A stretch of 64,000 nt of DNA from Catellatospora tritici (lineage in GTDB: Bacteria > Actinomycetota > Actinomycetes > Mycobacteriales > Micromonosporaceae), in assembly GCF_019083965.1 (NCBI RefSeq), contig NZ_JAHRCY010000005.1, forward strand, positions 248,001-312,000, written 5' to 3'. Below are positions 43,404 through 51,347 of this stretch, in pieces. The stretch's first letter is position 1. Each line of letters begins with the position of its first letter. A program made the translations under genes and the position numbers. Below the pieces are notes generated by a model. That model had not been told where the DNA came from. It searched no databases and saw nothing but the letters and a program-made list of their open reading frames with translations.

Positions 43404-44369
43404 GTGTCTGACGAGCGCCTGTACCGAACAGCAAGGCTCATCCGCCGCTTCGAGGAACGGGCGATCGAGCTGGTCCGCGAAGGCGTGATCGTGGGCGGGA
43501 TCCACCCGTGCATCGGCCAGGAAGCCGTAGCCGCGGGTGTCTGCGCGGCCCTGCGCGACGACGACGTGGTGTTGAGCAACCACCGCAACCACGGGCACGC
43601 CCTGGCCAAGGGGTGCGAGCCCCGCCGGGTGATGGCGGAGCTGGCCGGGCGGGTCACCGGGGTCGCCAAGGGCCGGGCCGGGTCACTGCACATCGCCGAC
43701 TACGCCACCGGGCTGTACGGCGCCACCATCACGGTCGGGCACGGTGCCGCCATCGCCACCGGCGTGGCGTGGGCGGCCTCGCGTGGCAACACCGGCCGCG
43801 TCGTCGCGAGCTTCGTCGGCGACGGCGCGATGAACCAGGGCGCGCTGCTGGAGTCGCTGAACCTCGCCGCGCTGTGGCGGGTGCCCCAGCTCTTCGTCTG
43901 CGAGAACAACGGCTACGCCACCACCCAGGCGGTGGGCACGTTCATGGCGGGCTCGGTCACCGGCCGGGCGGCCGCGTTCGACATCCCGGCCGAGTCCGTG
44001 GACGGCATGGACCCGCGCGCGGTGCGCGACGCGGCCGAGCGCGCCGTCGACCGGGCCCGCTCCGGCGGCGGCCCGACGCTGCTGGAACTGGTGACCTACC
44101 GGTTCGACGCGCACCACACGTTCGAGCACCGGGTGCGGCTGCGCTACCGCGCCGAGGAGGAGATCGCCCGCTGGCGCGAGCGCGATCCCGTGGCGACGCA
44201 GGGCGCCCGGATCCCGGCGGAGACGCGCGACGGGATCGACCAGGAGATCGAGGAGCTGGTGGCCGACGCGGTACGGTTCGCGCGGGACAGCCCCAGGCCA
44301 GACCCGGCCGACGCGCTCGACCACCTGTACGCCACCGGGCTGCGCCCACGCGCGGGGGTGGTGGGCTGA
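43404..44369 (+). CDS. 2-oxoacid dehydrogenase E1 component, alpha subunit (acetoin/pyruvate type)
   Basis: 321 aa from GTG 43404, chosen because a good promoter predicts transcription starting there and because LYRTARLIRRFEERAIELVR then falls at the usual distance from the N-terminus. An ATG at 43353 would add 17 residues but lacks a ribosome site. Thiamine diphosphate motif GDGAMNQGALLESLNLAALW ... NNGYATT is complete. The subunit decarboxylates a 2-oxoacid and hands the acyl or hydroxyalkyl unit to an acceptor, normally E2 lipoate. No E2 or E3 is present here. The gene overlaps the beta-subunit gene by one base. Confidence 0.9.
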   Translation: MSDERLYRTARLIRRFEERAIELVREGVIVGGIHPCIGQEAVAAGVCAALRDDDVVLSNHRNHGHALAKGCEPRRVMAELAGRVTGVAKGRAGSLHIADYATGLYGATITVGHGAAIATGVAWAASRGNTGRVVASFVGDGAMNQGALLESLNLAALWRVPQLFVCENNGYATTQAVGTFMAGSVTGRAAAFDIPAESVDGMDPRAVRDAAERAVDRARSGGGPTLLELVTYRFDAHHTFEHRVRLRYRAEEEIARWRERDPVATQGARIPAETRDGIDQEIEELVADAVRFARDSPRPDPADALDHLYATGLRPRAGVVG

Positions 44370-45373
44370 TGCCGAAGCTGTCCTACCTCAAGGCACTCAA
44401 CCGGGCGCTCGGCGACGAGATGGAGCGGGACGAGTCGGTCTTCGTGCTCGGCGAGGACGTCAACGAGGCCATCACGTTCGTCACCGCCGGACTGCTGGCG
44501 AAGTTCGGGCCGGACCGGATCGTGGAGACGCCGCTGTCGGAGCAGGCCGTCGCCAACGTCGCGACCGGAGCCGCACTGGCCGGGCGGCGCCCGGTGGTCG
44601 AGTTCGCGATCCCGTTCCTGCTCCAGTTGGTGCTGGAGCAGGTCGCCAACCAGGCGAACAAGTTCTCGGTGATGAGCGGCGGGCAGGCCCGGGTGCCGGT
44701 CACCTACCTCGTCTCCAGCGCCGGTTGGCGACCCGGGTGGGGTGGGCAGCACTCCGACCAGCCGCACGGGCTGTTCGTCCACTCCGGCGTCAAGACGGTC
44801 ATGCCCGCCACGCCAACCGACGCGTACGGGCTGCTGGTCACCGCGATCCGCGACGACGACCCGGTGGTGTTCATCGCCCCCCGGATCGCGCTGGACGTGC
44901 GCGAGGACGTCGACTACGCCGACCTGGTGCCGGTGCCGCTGGGGTCGGCGCGCATCCACCGGCCGGGCGGCGACGTGACCGTGGTCGCGATCGGCCACCA
45001 CGTGCACGACGCGCTGGCCGTGGCGAAGGCGCTCGACGGCGAGGTGTCGGTGGAGGTGTTCGACCCGCGCTCGCTGTATCCGTTCGACTGGGCGGCGCTG
45101 TCGGAGTCGCTGTCGCGAACCGGTCGCCTGGTGGTCATCGACGACGCGAACCGCTCCTGCGGGGTCGCGGCCGAGATCATGGCCACCGCCGCGGAGGAGA
45201 TGCGGCTGGTCGCGCCGCCGAGACGGATCACCCGTCCCGACGGCGCGGTCGTCGGCTGCAACCCTGATCTCGACGTGGTGCTGCAGCCGAGCCGCGAACA
45301 GCTCGCCGCCGCGATCCGGCAGGTGATGAAGTTCGAGGCGGCTCAGACGTTCCGGCGGTCCGCCTCGACGTAG
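44369..45373 (+). CDS. 2-oxoacid dehydrogenase E1 component, beta subunit
   Basis: 334 aa. The pattern EDVNEAITFVTAGLLAKFGP, RIVETPLSEQAVANVATGAA and the C-terminal transketolase-like domain (VFDPRSLYPFDWAALSESLS) are standard for E1 beta. It pairs with the preceding alpha subunit (TGATG coupling) to make an alpha2-beta2 thiamine enzyme. In this cluster it may feed a short acyl group to one of the carrier proteins (inference). Its last 31 bp overlap the end of a convergent methyltransferase gene. Confidence 0.92.
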   Translation: MPKLSYLKALNRALGDEMERDESVFVLGEDVNEAITFVTAGLLAKFGPDRIVETPLSEQAVANVATGAALAGRRPVVEFAIPFLLQLVLEQVANQANKFSVMSGGQARVPVTYLVSSAGWRPGWGGQHSDQPHGLFVHSGVKTVMPATPTDAYGLLVTAIRDDDPVVFIAPRIALDVREDVDYADLVPVPLGSARIHRPGGDVTVVAIGHHVHDALAVAKALDGEVSVEVFDPRSLYPFDWAALSESLSRTGRLVVIDDANRSCGVAAEIMATAAEEMRLVAPPRRITRPDGAVVGCNPDLDVVLQPSREQLAAAIRQVMKFEAAQTFRRSAST

Positions 45374-46116
45374 ATCGTCTCGTCGTTGCGGATCATCTGG
45401 TCGAGCTGGGCCACGTCCGGGCGCGCCCCGGCGCGGAAGCCGCAGACGCGGATCGCGGCCGGGTCGAACCCGGCCCGGGTCAGCGCGTGGGTCAGCTCGT
45501 CCAGGTCGTAGATCCAGCGGTGGCCGTACAGGTAGAACAGCTGGTTGAACATGAACGCGCCACGGGCGGGCATCGGCGGGGCGACTCCGCCCAGCGCCTT
45601 GCTCATCCGCCCGCGGTGCTTGGCGAAGAAGCCGTCGCCACGCAGGTAGCCTTCGGCGTATTTACGCAGGTCCGGGGTGGTCAGCCGGAGCAGCCCGCCC
45701 GGGGCGAGGATCCGGTGTACCTCGGCCAGCCAGCCGATCGCGGCGGTCATCGACACGTGCTCGATCAGGTGCTCGGCGTAGACCCAGTCCACGCACCCGT
45801 CGGCGAACGGCAGCGGCTCCTGGATGTCCAGTTCGACGAAGTGGCACTCGCCGTCGACCCGGTACAGCTCGCCCCGGCCGGTGACGGTGTCGCCGCAGCG
45901 CAGGCCGGTCAGGTCGCTGCCCAGACCGGTCGGGTGCAGGGTCCTCAGGGCGGCGAACTCGATGCCGGTGATGCCGAGCCGGGCCAGCTGCTCGCGGCCG
46001 TACACCGGCGTGCTCGCCACGGCCTCCAGCTTCGCGACGGCGGTCCGGCCCCGCATGAACTCGTCGGTGAGCGCTTCGACCGCGGCGGGGTCCTCCCAGT
46101 CCCACCCGGCGGTCAT
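45343..46116 (-). CDS. SAM-dependent methyltransferase, class I-like, with degenerate motif I
   Basis: 257 aa. The second half of the fold is clear: ELDIQEPLPFADGCVDWVYA, EHLIEHVSMTAAIGWLAEVH, RILAPGGLLRLTTPDLRKYA. The usual glycine-rich SAM loop before it is replaced by SDLTGLRCGDTVTGRGELYR, so SAM binding may be altered. It overlaps the AMP-ligase stop by 4 bp (ATGA) and ends inside the E1 beta gene, which suggests tight packing of the cluster. Probable O- or N-methylation of the product; a degenerate, non-catalytic role is the alternative. Confidence 0.75.
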   Translation of the reverse strand: MTAGWDWEDPAAVEALTDEFMRGRTAVAKLEAVASTPVYGREQLARLGITGIEFAALRTLHPTGLGSDLTGLRCGDTVTGRGELYRVDGECHFVELDIQEPLPFADGCVDWVYAEHLIEHVSMTAAIGWLAEVHRILAPGGLLRLTTPDLRKYAEGYLRGDGFFAKHRGRMSKALGGVAPPMPARGAFMFNQLFYLYGHRWIYDLDELTHALTRAGFDPAAIRVCGFRAGARPDVAQLDQMIRNDETIYVEADRRNV

Positions 46117-47744
46117 GACGCGGCGCCCATCTCGGCCAGGTGCCGCTGACGCATCAGGAACTTGCGCACCTTGCCGGTCGGCCCGAGGATGATCTCCTCG
46201 TCGGCCACCACCAGGACCTTGCGCAGTGTGGCCGCCACCGGCTCGGGCAGCGCGTCGCGCACCTGCTCGGTGCGGTCGACGGCGGCGTCGGCTCCGGCGT
46301 GCAGTTGCAGCAGCACGTCGGTGACGACGTGCCCGGCGGTGGTCACCGCCACCACGGTCGCATCGCGCACCTGCGGGCAGCGGGCCAGGATCCGCTCCTC
46401 GGACATCGCGGTGTACAGGCGCTGCCCGTCGCCGAGGTCAACCGCGTCGACAGCCCGGTCGACGTGGTAGTAGAAGCCGTCGGCGTCGCGGTACATGAGG
46501 TCGCCGGTGAGATAGCGGCCCGAGGCCCACTGGCGGTACCACTCGGCGTGGTTGTTCCAGTATCCGACCGCGATCGTGGGCGACTTCAGCCCGAGGTGGC
46601 CGACCTGGCCGACCGGCACCTCGGCGCCGGTGTCCGGGTCGAGCAGCGCGACGTCGGCGAAGACGTGCGGTCTGCCGACGCAGCGGCCGTAGCGGTCGGT
46701 GTCGCTGCGGTGGGTCAGGTAGAAGGCCGAGTGCCCCATCTCGGTCGAGCCGAGGCCGTCGATGAAGCTCGACCCGGGCACGCGGGTTACGCCGCCGCGG
46801 GTGACGACCTCGCGGCTGCCGACCTGGACCAGGCGGCGGATGTGCGGTTCGTGTGCGCAGTCGCCGGTGTTGAACCAGAGCGAGACCGAGTCCAACCGGT
46901 ATCGGCTCAGGTCGAAGCGGGCCAGTTCGGACCAGGTCACGGCGAACCCGAACACGCCGGTGGGCCGCCACCGCTCGATGGCGTCGAGCACCACCTCGCC
47001 CTGGTCCTGGCGCGACAGCCACAGCAGCTCGGCCCGGTTGCACAGGGCCTGATTCATCGCCCCGATTCCGGCGGCGTGCGGGGCGGGCAGCGCGGACAGC
47101 ACCCGCTGGGTGCCCTGGGCGACCGGGACGGACAGCCGGATGCGCCGCGTGGCGGCGAACAGGCTGCTGTGCGAGTGGACGACCGCGGTCGGCATCCGGG
47201 TGGTGCCCGACGAGTGGGTCACCGCGATGGGGTCGGCGGGGTGGTGCCGGTAGGGCCTGGGTGCCGCGGCCGGGTCGGCCAGCCCGGTCTCGGCGACGTC
47301 ACCGAGGATCGGCGCGCCGAGGTCGTGCCCGGCCAGCAGTTGTCGGTGCACGGTGTCGGTGAGCACGCCGGTGGCGCGCAGGCGGCGCAGGTACTCGGCG
47401 GCGATGTCGGCGGGCACGTGGGGGTTCAGGAACGCGGGGGTCGCGCCCAGCCAGCTCAGCGCCAGGTGGCTGAGGAACAGGTCGGCCGAGGACGTGACAT
47501 AGATGGCCACCAGGTCGCGGGGTTTGACGCCGCGGCGGTGCAGCCACGCCGCGCGGGCCAGGACCCGCTCGTGCAGGCCGCCGAGGGTGAGGTCCTGCCA
47601 GGCCGGACGGCCGTCGACGGCGACGTCGAAGGTCAGGCCGGGGCCGTCGAGGTCGGCGCCGTGTTCGATCAGTTTCGGCAGGACGTTGCCGGCGCCGAGC
47701 TCGGTGTCGCCCACCAGCGCGGCCCGGATGTTCTTGGTTGCCAC
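46113..47744 (-). CDS. AMP-dependent acyl-CoA/acyl-ACP ligase (ANL superfamily)
   Basis: 543 aa from GTG 47744, which has GAGGAG upstream; an in-frame GTG at 47786 is less likely. Adenylation core motifs: VTHSSGTTRMPTAVVHSHSS (A3, where the usual GxPK reads RMPT), GLGSTEMG (A5-like), YLTGDLMYRDADGFYY (A7/A8) and ILGPTGKVRKFLMRQ with the catalytic lysine (A10). It should activate a carboxylic acid as an acyl-AMP for loading onto one of the cluster's ACPs or CoA. The missing lysine in A3 is unusual and may slow or redirect the reaction. Transcribed divergently from the methyltransferase-glycosyltransferase operon. Confidence 0.88.
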   Translation of the reverse strand: MATKNIRAALVGDTELGAGNVLPKLIEHGADLDGPGLTFDVAVDGRPAWQDLTLGGLHERVLARAAWLHRRGVKPRDLVAIYVTSSADLFLSHLALSWLGATPAFLNPHVPADIAAEYLRRLRATGVLTDTVHRQLLAGHDLGAPILGDVAETGLADPAAAPRPYRHHPADPIAVTHSSGTTRMPTAVVHSHSSLFAATRRIRLSVPVAQGTQRVLSALPAPHAAGIGAMNQALCNRAELLWLSRQDQGEVVLDAIERWRPTGVFGFAVTWSELARFDLSRYRLDSVSLWFNTGDCAHEPHIRRLVQVGSREVVTRGGVTRVPGSSFIDGLGSTEMGHSAFYLTHRSDTDRYGRCVGRPHVFADVALLDPDTGAEVPVGQVGHLGLKSPTIAVGYWNNHAEWYRQWASGRYLTGDLMYRDADGFYYHVDRAVDAVDLGDGQRLYTAMSEERILARCPQVRDATVVAVTTAGHVVTDVLLQLHAGADAAVDRTEQVRDALPEPVAATLRKVLVVADEEIILGPTGKVRKFLMRQRHLAEMGAAS

Positions 47745-47794
47745 CAGCGATTTCTCCTCGGTCTGGCCTGCACGTCGGCCGGACACTAGCAGCG

Positions 47795-47808
47795 TGGGAT
47801 CGCTCCCA
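47795..47808. promoter_or_regulatory. CebR-like operator TGGGATCGCTCCCA
   Basis: 13 of 14 bases match the known CebR operator TGGGAGCGCTCCCA of Streptomyces (cello-oligosaccharide repressor, LacI family). Located between the AMP-ligase start (47744, minus) and the methyltransferase start (47949, plus), so it can control both. Confidence 0.65.
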
Positions 47809-47948
47809 CAATGAACGGATCGATGTATTTATTAGAACCGCTCGGCTGCCGCGCCCTCGGGTAGTTTGTTGATTGTCCAGCCGAACTCTTCCGCCGTAAC
47901 GTGGGCGATCGCGATGTCGGACCAATGTGGATGGTCAGGAGCTTTGGC

Positions 47949-48827
47949 GTGAGTGCCGGACAGCTGGCGCAAGACCTGAACAAGGCGGTCGAGCAGTACT
48001 ACGACAGTACGATCGACCTGTACGAAGGCCTGTGGGGCGAGCACGTCCACCATGGCTACTGGGATCTCGGCGAGAGCCCCGCCGCCGACGGACCGGACCG
48101 GCACGCCGCCTCCGACCGCACGGTCAGCGAGCTGGCCGCGTTCGCCGCGGTCCCGGCCGGTGCGCACCTGCTCGACGCGGGCTGCGGCATCGGCGGCCCC
48201 GCGCTCTACCTGGCCCGCGAACTGGGCTGCCGGGTGGAAGGCATCACGCTCAGCTCCCAGCAGGTCGTCCGGGCCACCGACCGCGCGCGTGAGGCGGGCC
48301 TGGCCGACCAGGTCTCCTTCCGGCAGCTCGACGCCGTACGCACCGACTACCCCGACGCGACCTTCGACGTCGTGTGGGCGCTGGAGAGTCTGGAGCACAT
48401 GCCGGACCGGACCGCGTTCCTCGCCGAGGCGTGGCGGGTGCTGCGCCCCGGCGGCGTCCTGGCGATCAGCACCTGGTGCATCCGCGACGGGCGGCTCGAC
48501 GCCGACGCCACGGGGCTGCTGGACGAGATCTACGAACGCCAGGCCATCCCCAGCCTGCCGCCGTTCGGGTGCTACGACCGCTGGTGCCGCGAGGCGGGCT
48601 TCGGCGACGTGCGCGTGCACGACTGGACACCGTACGTGCGCAACACCTGGGACCCCGACTTCGCCGGGGTCGAGCGGCTCGACCTGCACGACCACTCGTT
48701 CCTGCGTGACCTGGCCCGCCGCAGGGGCGTCGCCGCGCTGCGCTTCTTCTACGCCATCCCGCTGATGAAGCGGGCGTACGACGAAGGTGTCATGCACTAC
48801 GCGGCCGTCGCCGCGCGGAAGCCGTGA
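47949..48827 (+). CDS. SAM-dependent methyltransferase (C/O-methyltransferase)
   Basis: 292 aa from GTG 47949 (CAGGAGC ribosome site). Full class I fold: LLDAGCGIGGPALYLARELG (motif I), GITLSSQQV, DVVWALESLEHMPDRTAFLA, RVLRPGGVLAISTW. The pattern YYDSTIDLYEGLWGEHVHHG at the N-terminus is typical of the sterol/tocopherol/rebeccamycin-type methyltransferases, which methylate C or O on large lipophilic or glycosylated substrates. First gene of the rightward operon; its stop overlaps the glycosyltransferase start (GTGA). Confidence 0.92.
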   Translation: MSAGQLAQDLNKAVEQYYDSTIDLYEGLWGEHVHHGYWDLGESPAADGPDRHAASDRTVSELAAFAAVPAGAHLLDAGCGIGGPALYLARELGCRVEGITLSSQQVVRATDRAREAGLADQVSFRQLDAVRTDYPDATFDVVWALESLEHMPDRTAFLAEAWRVLRPGGVLAISTWCIRDGRLDADATGLLDEIYERQAIPSLPPFGCYDRWCREAGFGDVRVHDWTPYVRNTWDPDFAGVERLDLHDHSFLRDLARRRGVAALRFFYAIPLMKRAYDEGVMHYAAVAARKP

Positions 48828-49981
48828 GCCGGTTCCTGTTCCACTCCCTGCCCCTGACCGGGCACGTCTACCCGATGGCCGCGGTCGCGCAGGAGCTGAC
48901 CGGCCGCGGACACGACGTGGCCTGGGTGGGGGTGGAGACGGTGCTACGGCCGCTGCTCGGCCCGCAGGCGCCGGTGTACCCGACCGGGTTGCCGCTGTAC
49001 CGCGGTGAGCTGCGCGACCGTGGCATGACCGCCACCAGGTCCCGGTGGAAGGGCTACGTCGTGCCGCACACCAGGTTCACGCTGCCCGCGGTGCGGCGGG
49101 CGGTGGCCGAGTTCGGGCCCGACGTGATGGCGGTGGATCAGCACGCGATCGCCGGGGCGCTGGCCGCGCACCTGGGTGGGGTGCGCTGGGCCACCCTGGC
49201 CCCGACCTCGATGGAGATCGCCCGGCCGTACACCGGCCTGCCCCGGGTCGAGGCGTGGATCCGCGGCGTGCTCGCGTCGCTGTGGACCGGGGCGGGGCTG
49301 CCCGGCGAGCCGCCGCACGACCTGCGCTTCTCCCCACATCTGGTGATCGCGTTCACCGGCGCGGCGTTGGCGGGCGAGGACCTGGCCGAGCAGGTGGCCC
49401 TGGTCGGCCCGGCCCTGTCGGTCCGGCCACCGGTCGGTGACTTCCCGTGGGATCGCCTGGCCGCGGACCGGCAGCGCCTGCTGGTCACCGCGGGCACACT
49501 CGCGTTGGACACGGCCGACGGGTTCCATCGGCGGCTGCTCGACGCGGTGGCGCCGCTGCGCGACCGAGTCCAGGTCATCCTGGTGTCGCCGGAGGCGGCC
49601 GACGCCGGGGCGTACCCGCCGGATGTGCTGGTGTGCCGGCAGGTGCCGATGCTGGAGCTGCTGCCACGGGTGCACGCCGTGGTGACCCACGGCGGCCTGA
49701 ACACCGTCTGCGAGGCCCTGGCCCACGGCGTGCCGCTGGTGGTCGCACCGATCACCTCCGACCAGCCGGTCAACGCCGAGCAGGTGGCCGCGGCAGGTGC
49801 CGGGGTACGGGTGCGCTTCGACCGCTCCACCCCGGACCAGCTGCGCGAGGCCGTCCTGGCCGTGCTCGACGACCCGGGCTACCGACAGGCGGCGCGACGC
49901 GTTCAGGAGTCGTTCCGGCAGGCGGGCGGCGCGGCGGCGGCGGCCGCCCGGCTGGAGCGACTGGCGGAGGCGGAGCACTGA
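48824..49981 (+). CDS. Glycosyltransferase, GT1 (MGT-type)
   Basis: 385 aa. N-terminal acceptor half FLFHSLPLTGHVYPMAAVAQ and C-terminal sugar-nucleotide half ending HGGLNTVCEALAHGVPLVVA with DQPVNAEQ, the standard GT1 signature of macrolide/lipid glycosyltransferases. It should add a sugar from a nucleotide donor to the cluster product. Coupled by overlap to the upstream methyltransferase. No sugar-biosynthesis genes are nearby, so a common UDP-sugar is the likely donor (inference). Confidence 0.92.
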   Translation: MSRFLFHSLPLTGHVYPMAAVAQELTGRGHDVAWVGVETVLRPLLGPQAPVYPTGLPLYRGELRDRGMTATRSRWKGYVVPHTRFTLPAVRRAVAEFGPDVMAVDQHAIAGALAAHLGGVRWATLAPTSMEIARPYTGLPRVEAWIRGVLASLWTGAGLPGEPPHDLRFSPHLVIAFTGAALAGEDLAEQVALVGPALSVRPPVGDFPWDRLAADRQRLLVTAGTLALDTADGFHRRLLDAVAPLRDRVQVILVSPEAADAGAYPPDVLVCRQVPMLELLPRVHAVVTHGGLNTVCEALAHGVPLVVAPITSDQPVNAEQVAAAGAGVRVRFDRSTPDQLREAVLAVLDDPGYRQAARRVQESFRQAGGAAAAAARLERLAEAEH

Positions 49982-49982
49982 G

Positions 49983-51320
49983 ATGGACATCGCGGTGGTC
50001 GAGCGGATCGCAGTGCCGTTCGCGGGCGAGGGCAGCGGCACCGGCCCGCTGACGTGGACCCAGCAGTCGATGTGGCAGCAGATGGTGCTGGCGGACAACT
50101 CGCTGTCGCTGGTCGCGGTCCGCGATCTGGCGCCGGGGGCGGACACGGCCGAGTTCGTGGACGAGTACGGGTTCTATCTCAGCCGCTACCAGGCCATGCG
50201 CACCCTGCTGCGGTTCGCGCCGGACGGGACGCCGCAGCAGGTCGTGCACAGCGGCGGCACCGCCGAGATCGAGGTCTACGACGCCGGGGGCGCCGACCCC
50301 GCGCGGGTGGCCGCCGAACTCAAGCAGCGGTTCATCTTCGCCCGGTTCGACTACGAGCACGAGTGGCCGATGCGGATGGCACTGGTCCGCCACCTCGGCG
50401 CGCTCACCCACGCCGTACTGGCCATCGCGCACCACGCCGCCGACGGAGACGCCGCCCTGGCGATGTTCGAGGACCTGCGCGACCGTGACCCCGCGACCGG
50501 TCTGCCGGGGCGCCCGCCCGGCCTGCCGCCCCTGGCCCAGGCCAGGCTGCAGGCCGGTGCCGCCGGGCGGCGGCAGCACGCGGCCTCGCTGCGCTACTGG
50601 GAGCAGCAACTACGGCTCATCCCGCCGACCATGTTCCCCCGGTCGGCCCAGACTCCGCCCCCGCCGCGGGACCGCTACTGGTATGCGGAGTTCACCTCGC
50701 CCGCGATGGCACCGGCGCTGCGCGCCACCGCCGCCCGGCTCGGCGTGCCCACCGGGCCGGTCCTGTACGCCGCGTTCGCCGCCGCGCTCGCGCAGGTGAC
50801 CGGCGTCCACCCGGTCGCCGCGGTGATCACCGTGAACCACCGGTTCCGGCCCGGGTTCGCCAACGCGGCCGGGCACATGATCCAGCACGGCCTGTGCACC
50901 CTCGACCCGGCGGGCATGCCGTTCGACGAGCTGGTGCAGCACGCCCGGCGCCGCCTGCTGGCCGCCCAGAAGTACGGCTACTACGTGCAGGCCGAGGTGG
51001 ACGCGCTGGTCGAGCGGGTCGGCCGCGAGCGCGGGGTCACGCTGGACCTGCACTGCCTGTACAACGACCGCCGCGGCCCCGACGAGCCCGGCCCGGACCC
51101 GGACGGTACGCGGGCCGCGGCGTCCACCACGACCTGGCACCGCGTCGACGACCTGCATCACCGGCTGATCTTCCACGCCAATGCCTCGGCCGAGGTGCTG
51201 GCCGCGCAGGTGCAGGTCGACACGGCCTATCTCGGTCGAGCGGCCGTGGCGGCCCTGCTGGGCCGGATGGAGGCGCTCGTGTGCGGCGCCGCTACCGGTG
51301 TCGAGCCGGTGCGGCAGTAG
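49983..51320 (+). CDS. Condensation-domain-like acyltransferase (first of a pair)
   Basis: 445 aa. The chloramphenicol-acetyltransferase/condensation fold shows in LTWTQQSMWQQM, the catalytic region AIAHHAADGDAALAMFEDLR (first His of the usual HHxxxDG replaced by Ala, HxxxDG kept) and the C-terminal RRRLLAAQKYGYYV. Such stand-alone domains transfer an acyl group to an amine or hydroxyl, like the PapA acyltransferases of lipid clusters. It begins two bases after the glycosyltransferase stop. It shares long stretches with the next gene (FEDLRDRD, RRRLL, ALRYWEQQLR), so the pair arose by duplication. Confidence 0.8.
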   Translation: MDIAVVERIAVPFAGEGSGTGPLTWTQQSMWQQMVLADNSLSLVAVRDLAPGADTAEFVDEYGFYLSRYQAMRTLLRFAPDGTPQQVVHSGGTAEIEVYDAGGADPARVAAELKQRFIFARFDYEHEWPMRMALVRHLGALTHAVLAIAHHAADGDAALAMFEDLRDRDPATGLPGRPPGLPPLAQARLQAGAAGRRQHAASLRYWEQQLRLIPPTMFPRSAQTPPPPRDRYWYAEFTSPAMAPALRATAARLGVPTGPVLYAAFAAALAQVTGVHPVAAVITVNHRFRPGFANAAGHMIQHGLCTLDPAGMPFDELVQHARRRLLAAQKYGYYVQAEVDALVERVGRERGVTLDLHCLYNDRRGPDEPGPDPDGTRAAASTTTWHRVDDLHHRLIFHANASAEVLAAQVQVDTAYLGRAAVAALLGRMEALVCGAATGVEPVRQ

Positions 51321-51347
51321 GAAGTCACGCGAATGGAGTTGCGGTAG

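Noticed and set aside
43508..45373. A long plus-strand frame joining an alternative frame of E1 alpha to E1 beta
   Set aside because: Only the part from 44369 is a real protein; the upstream part is out-of-frame E1 alpha.
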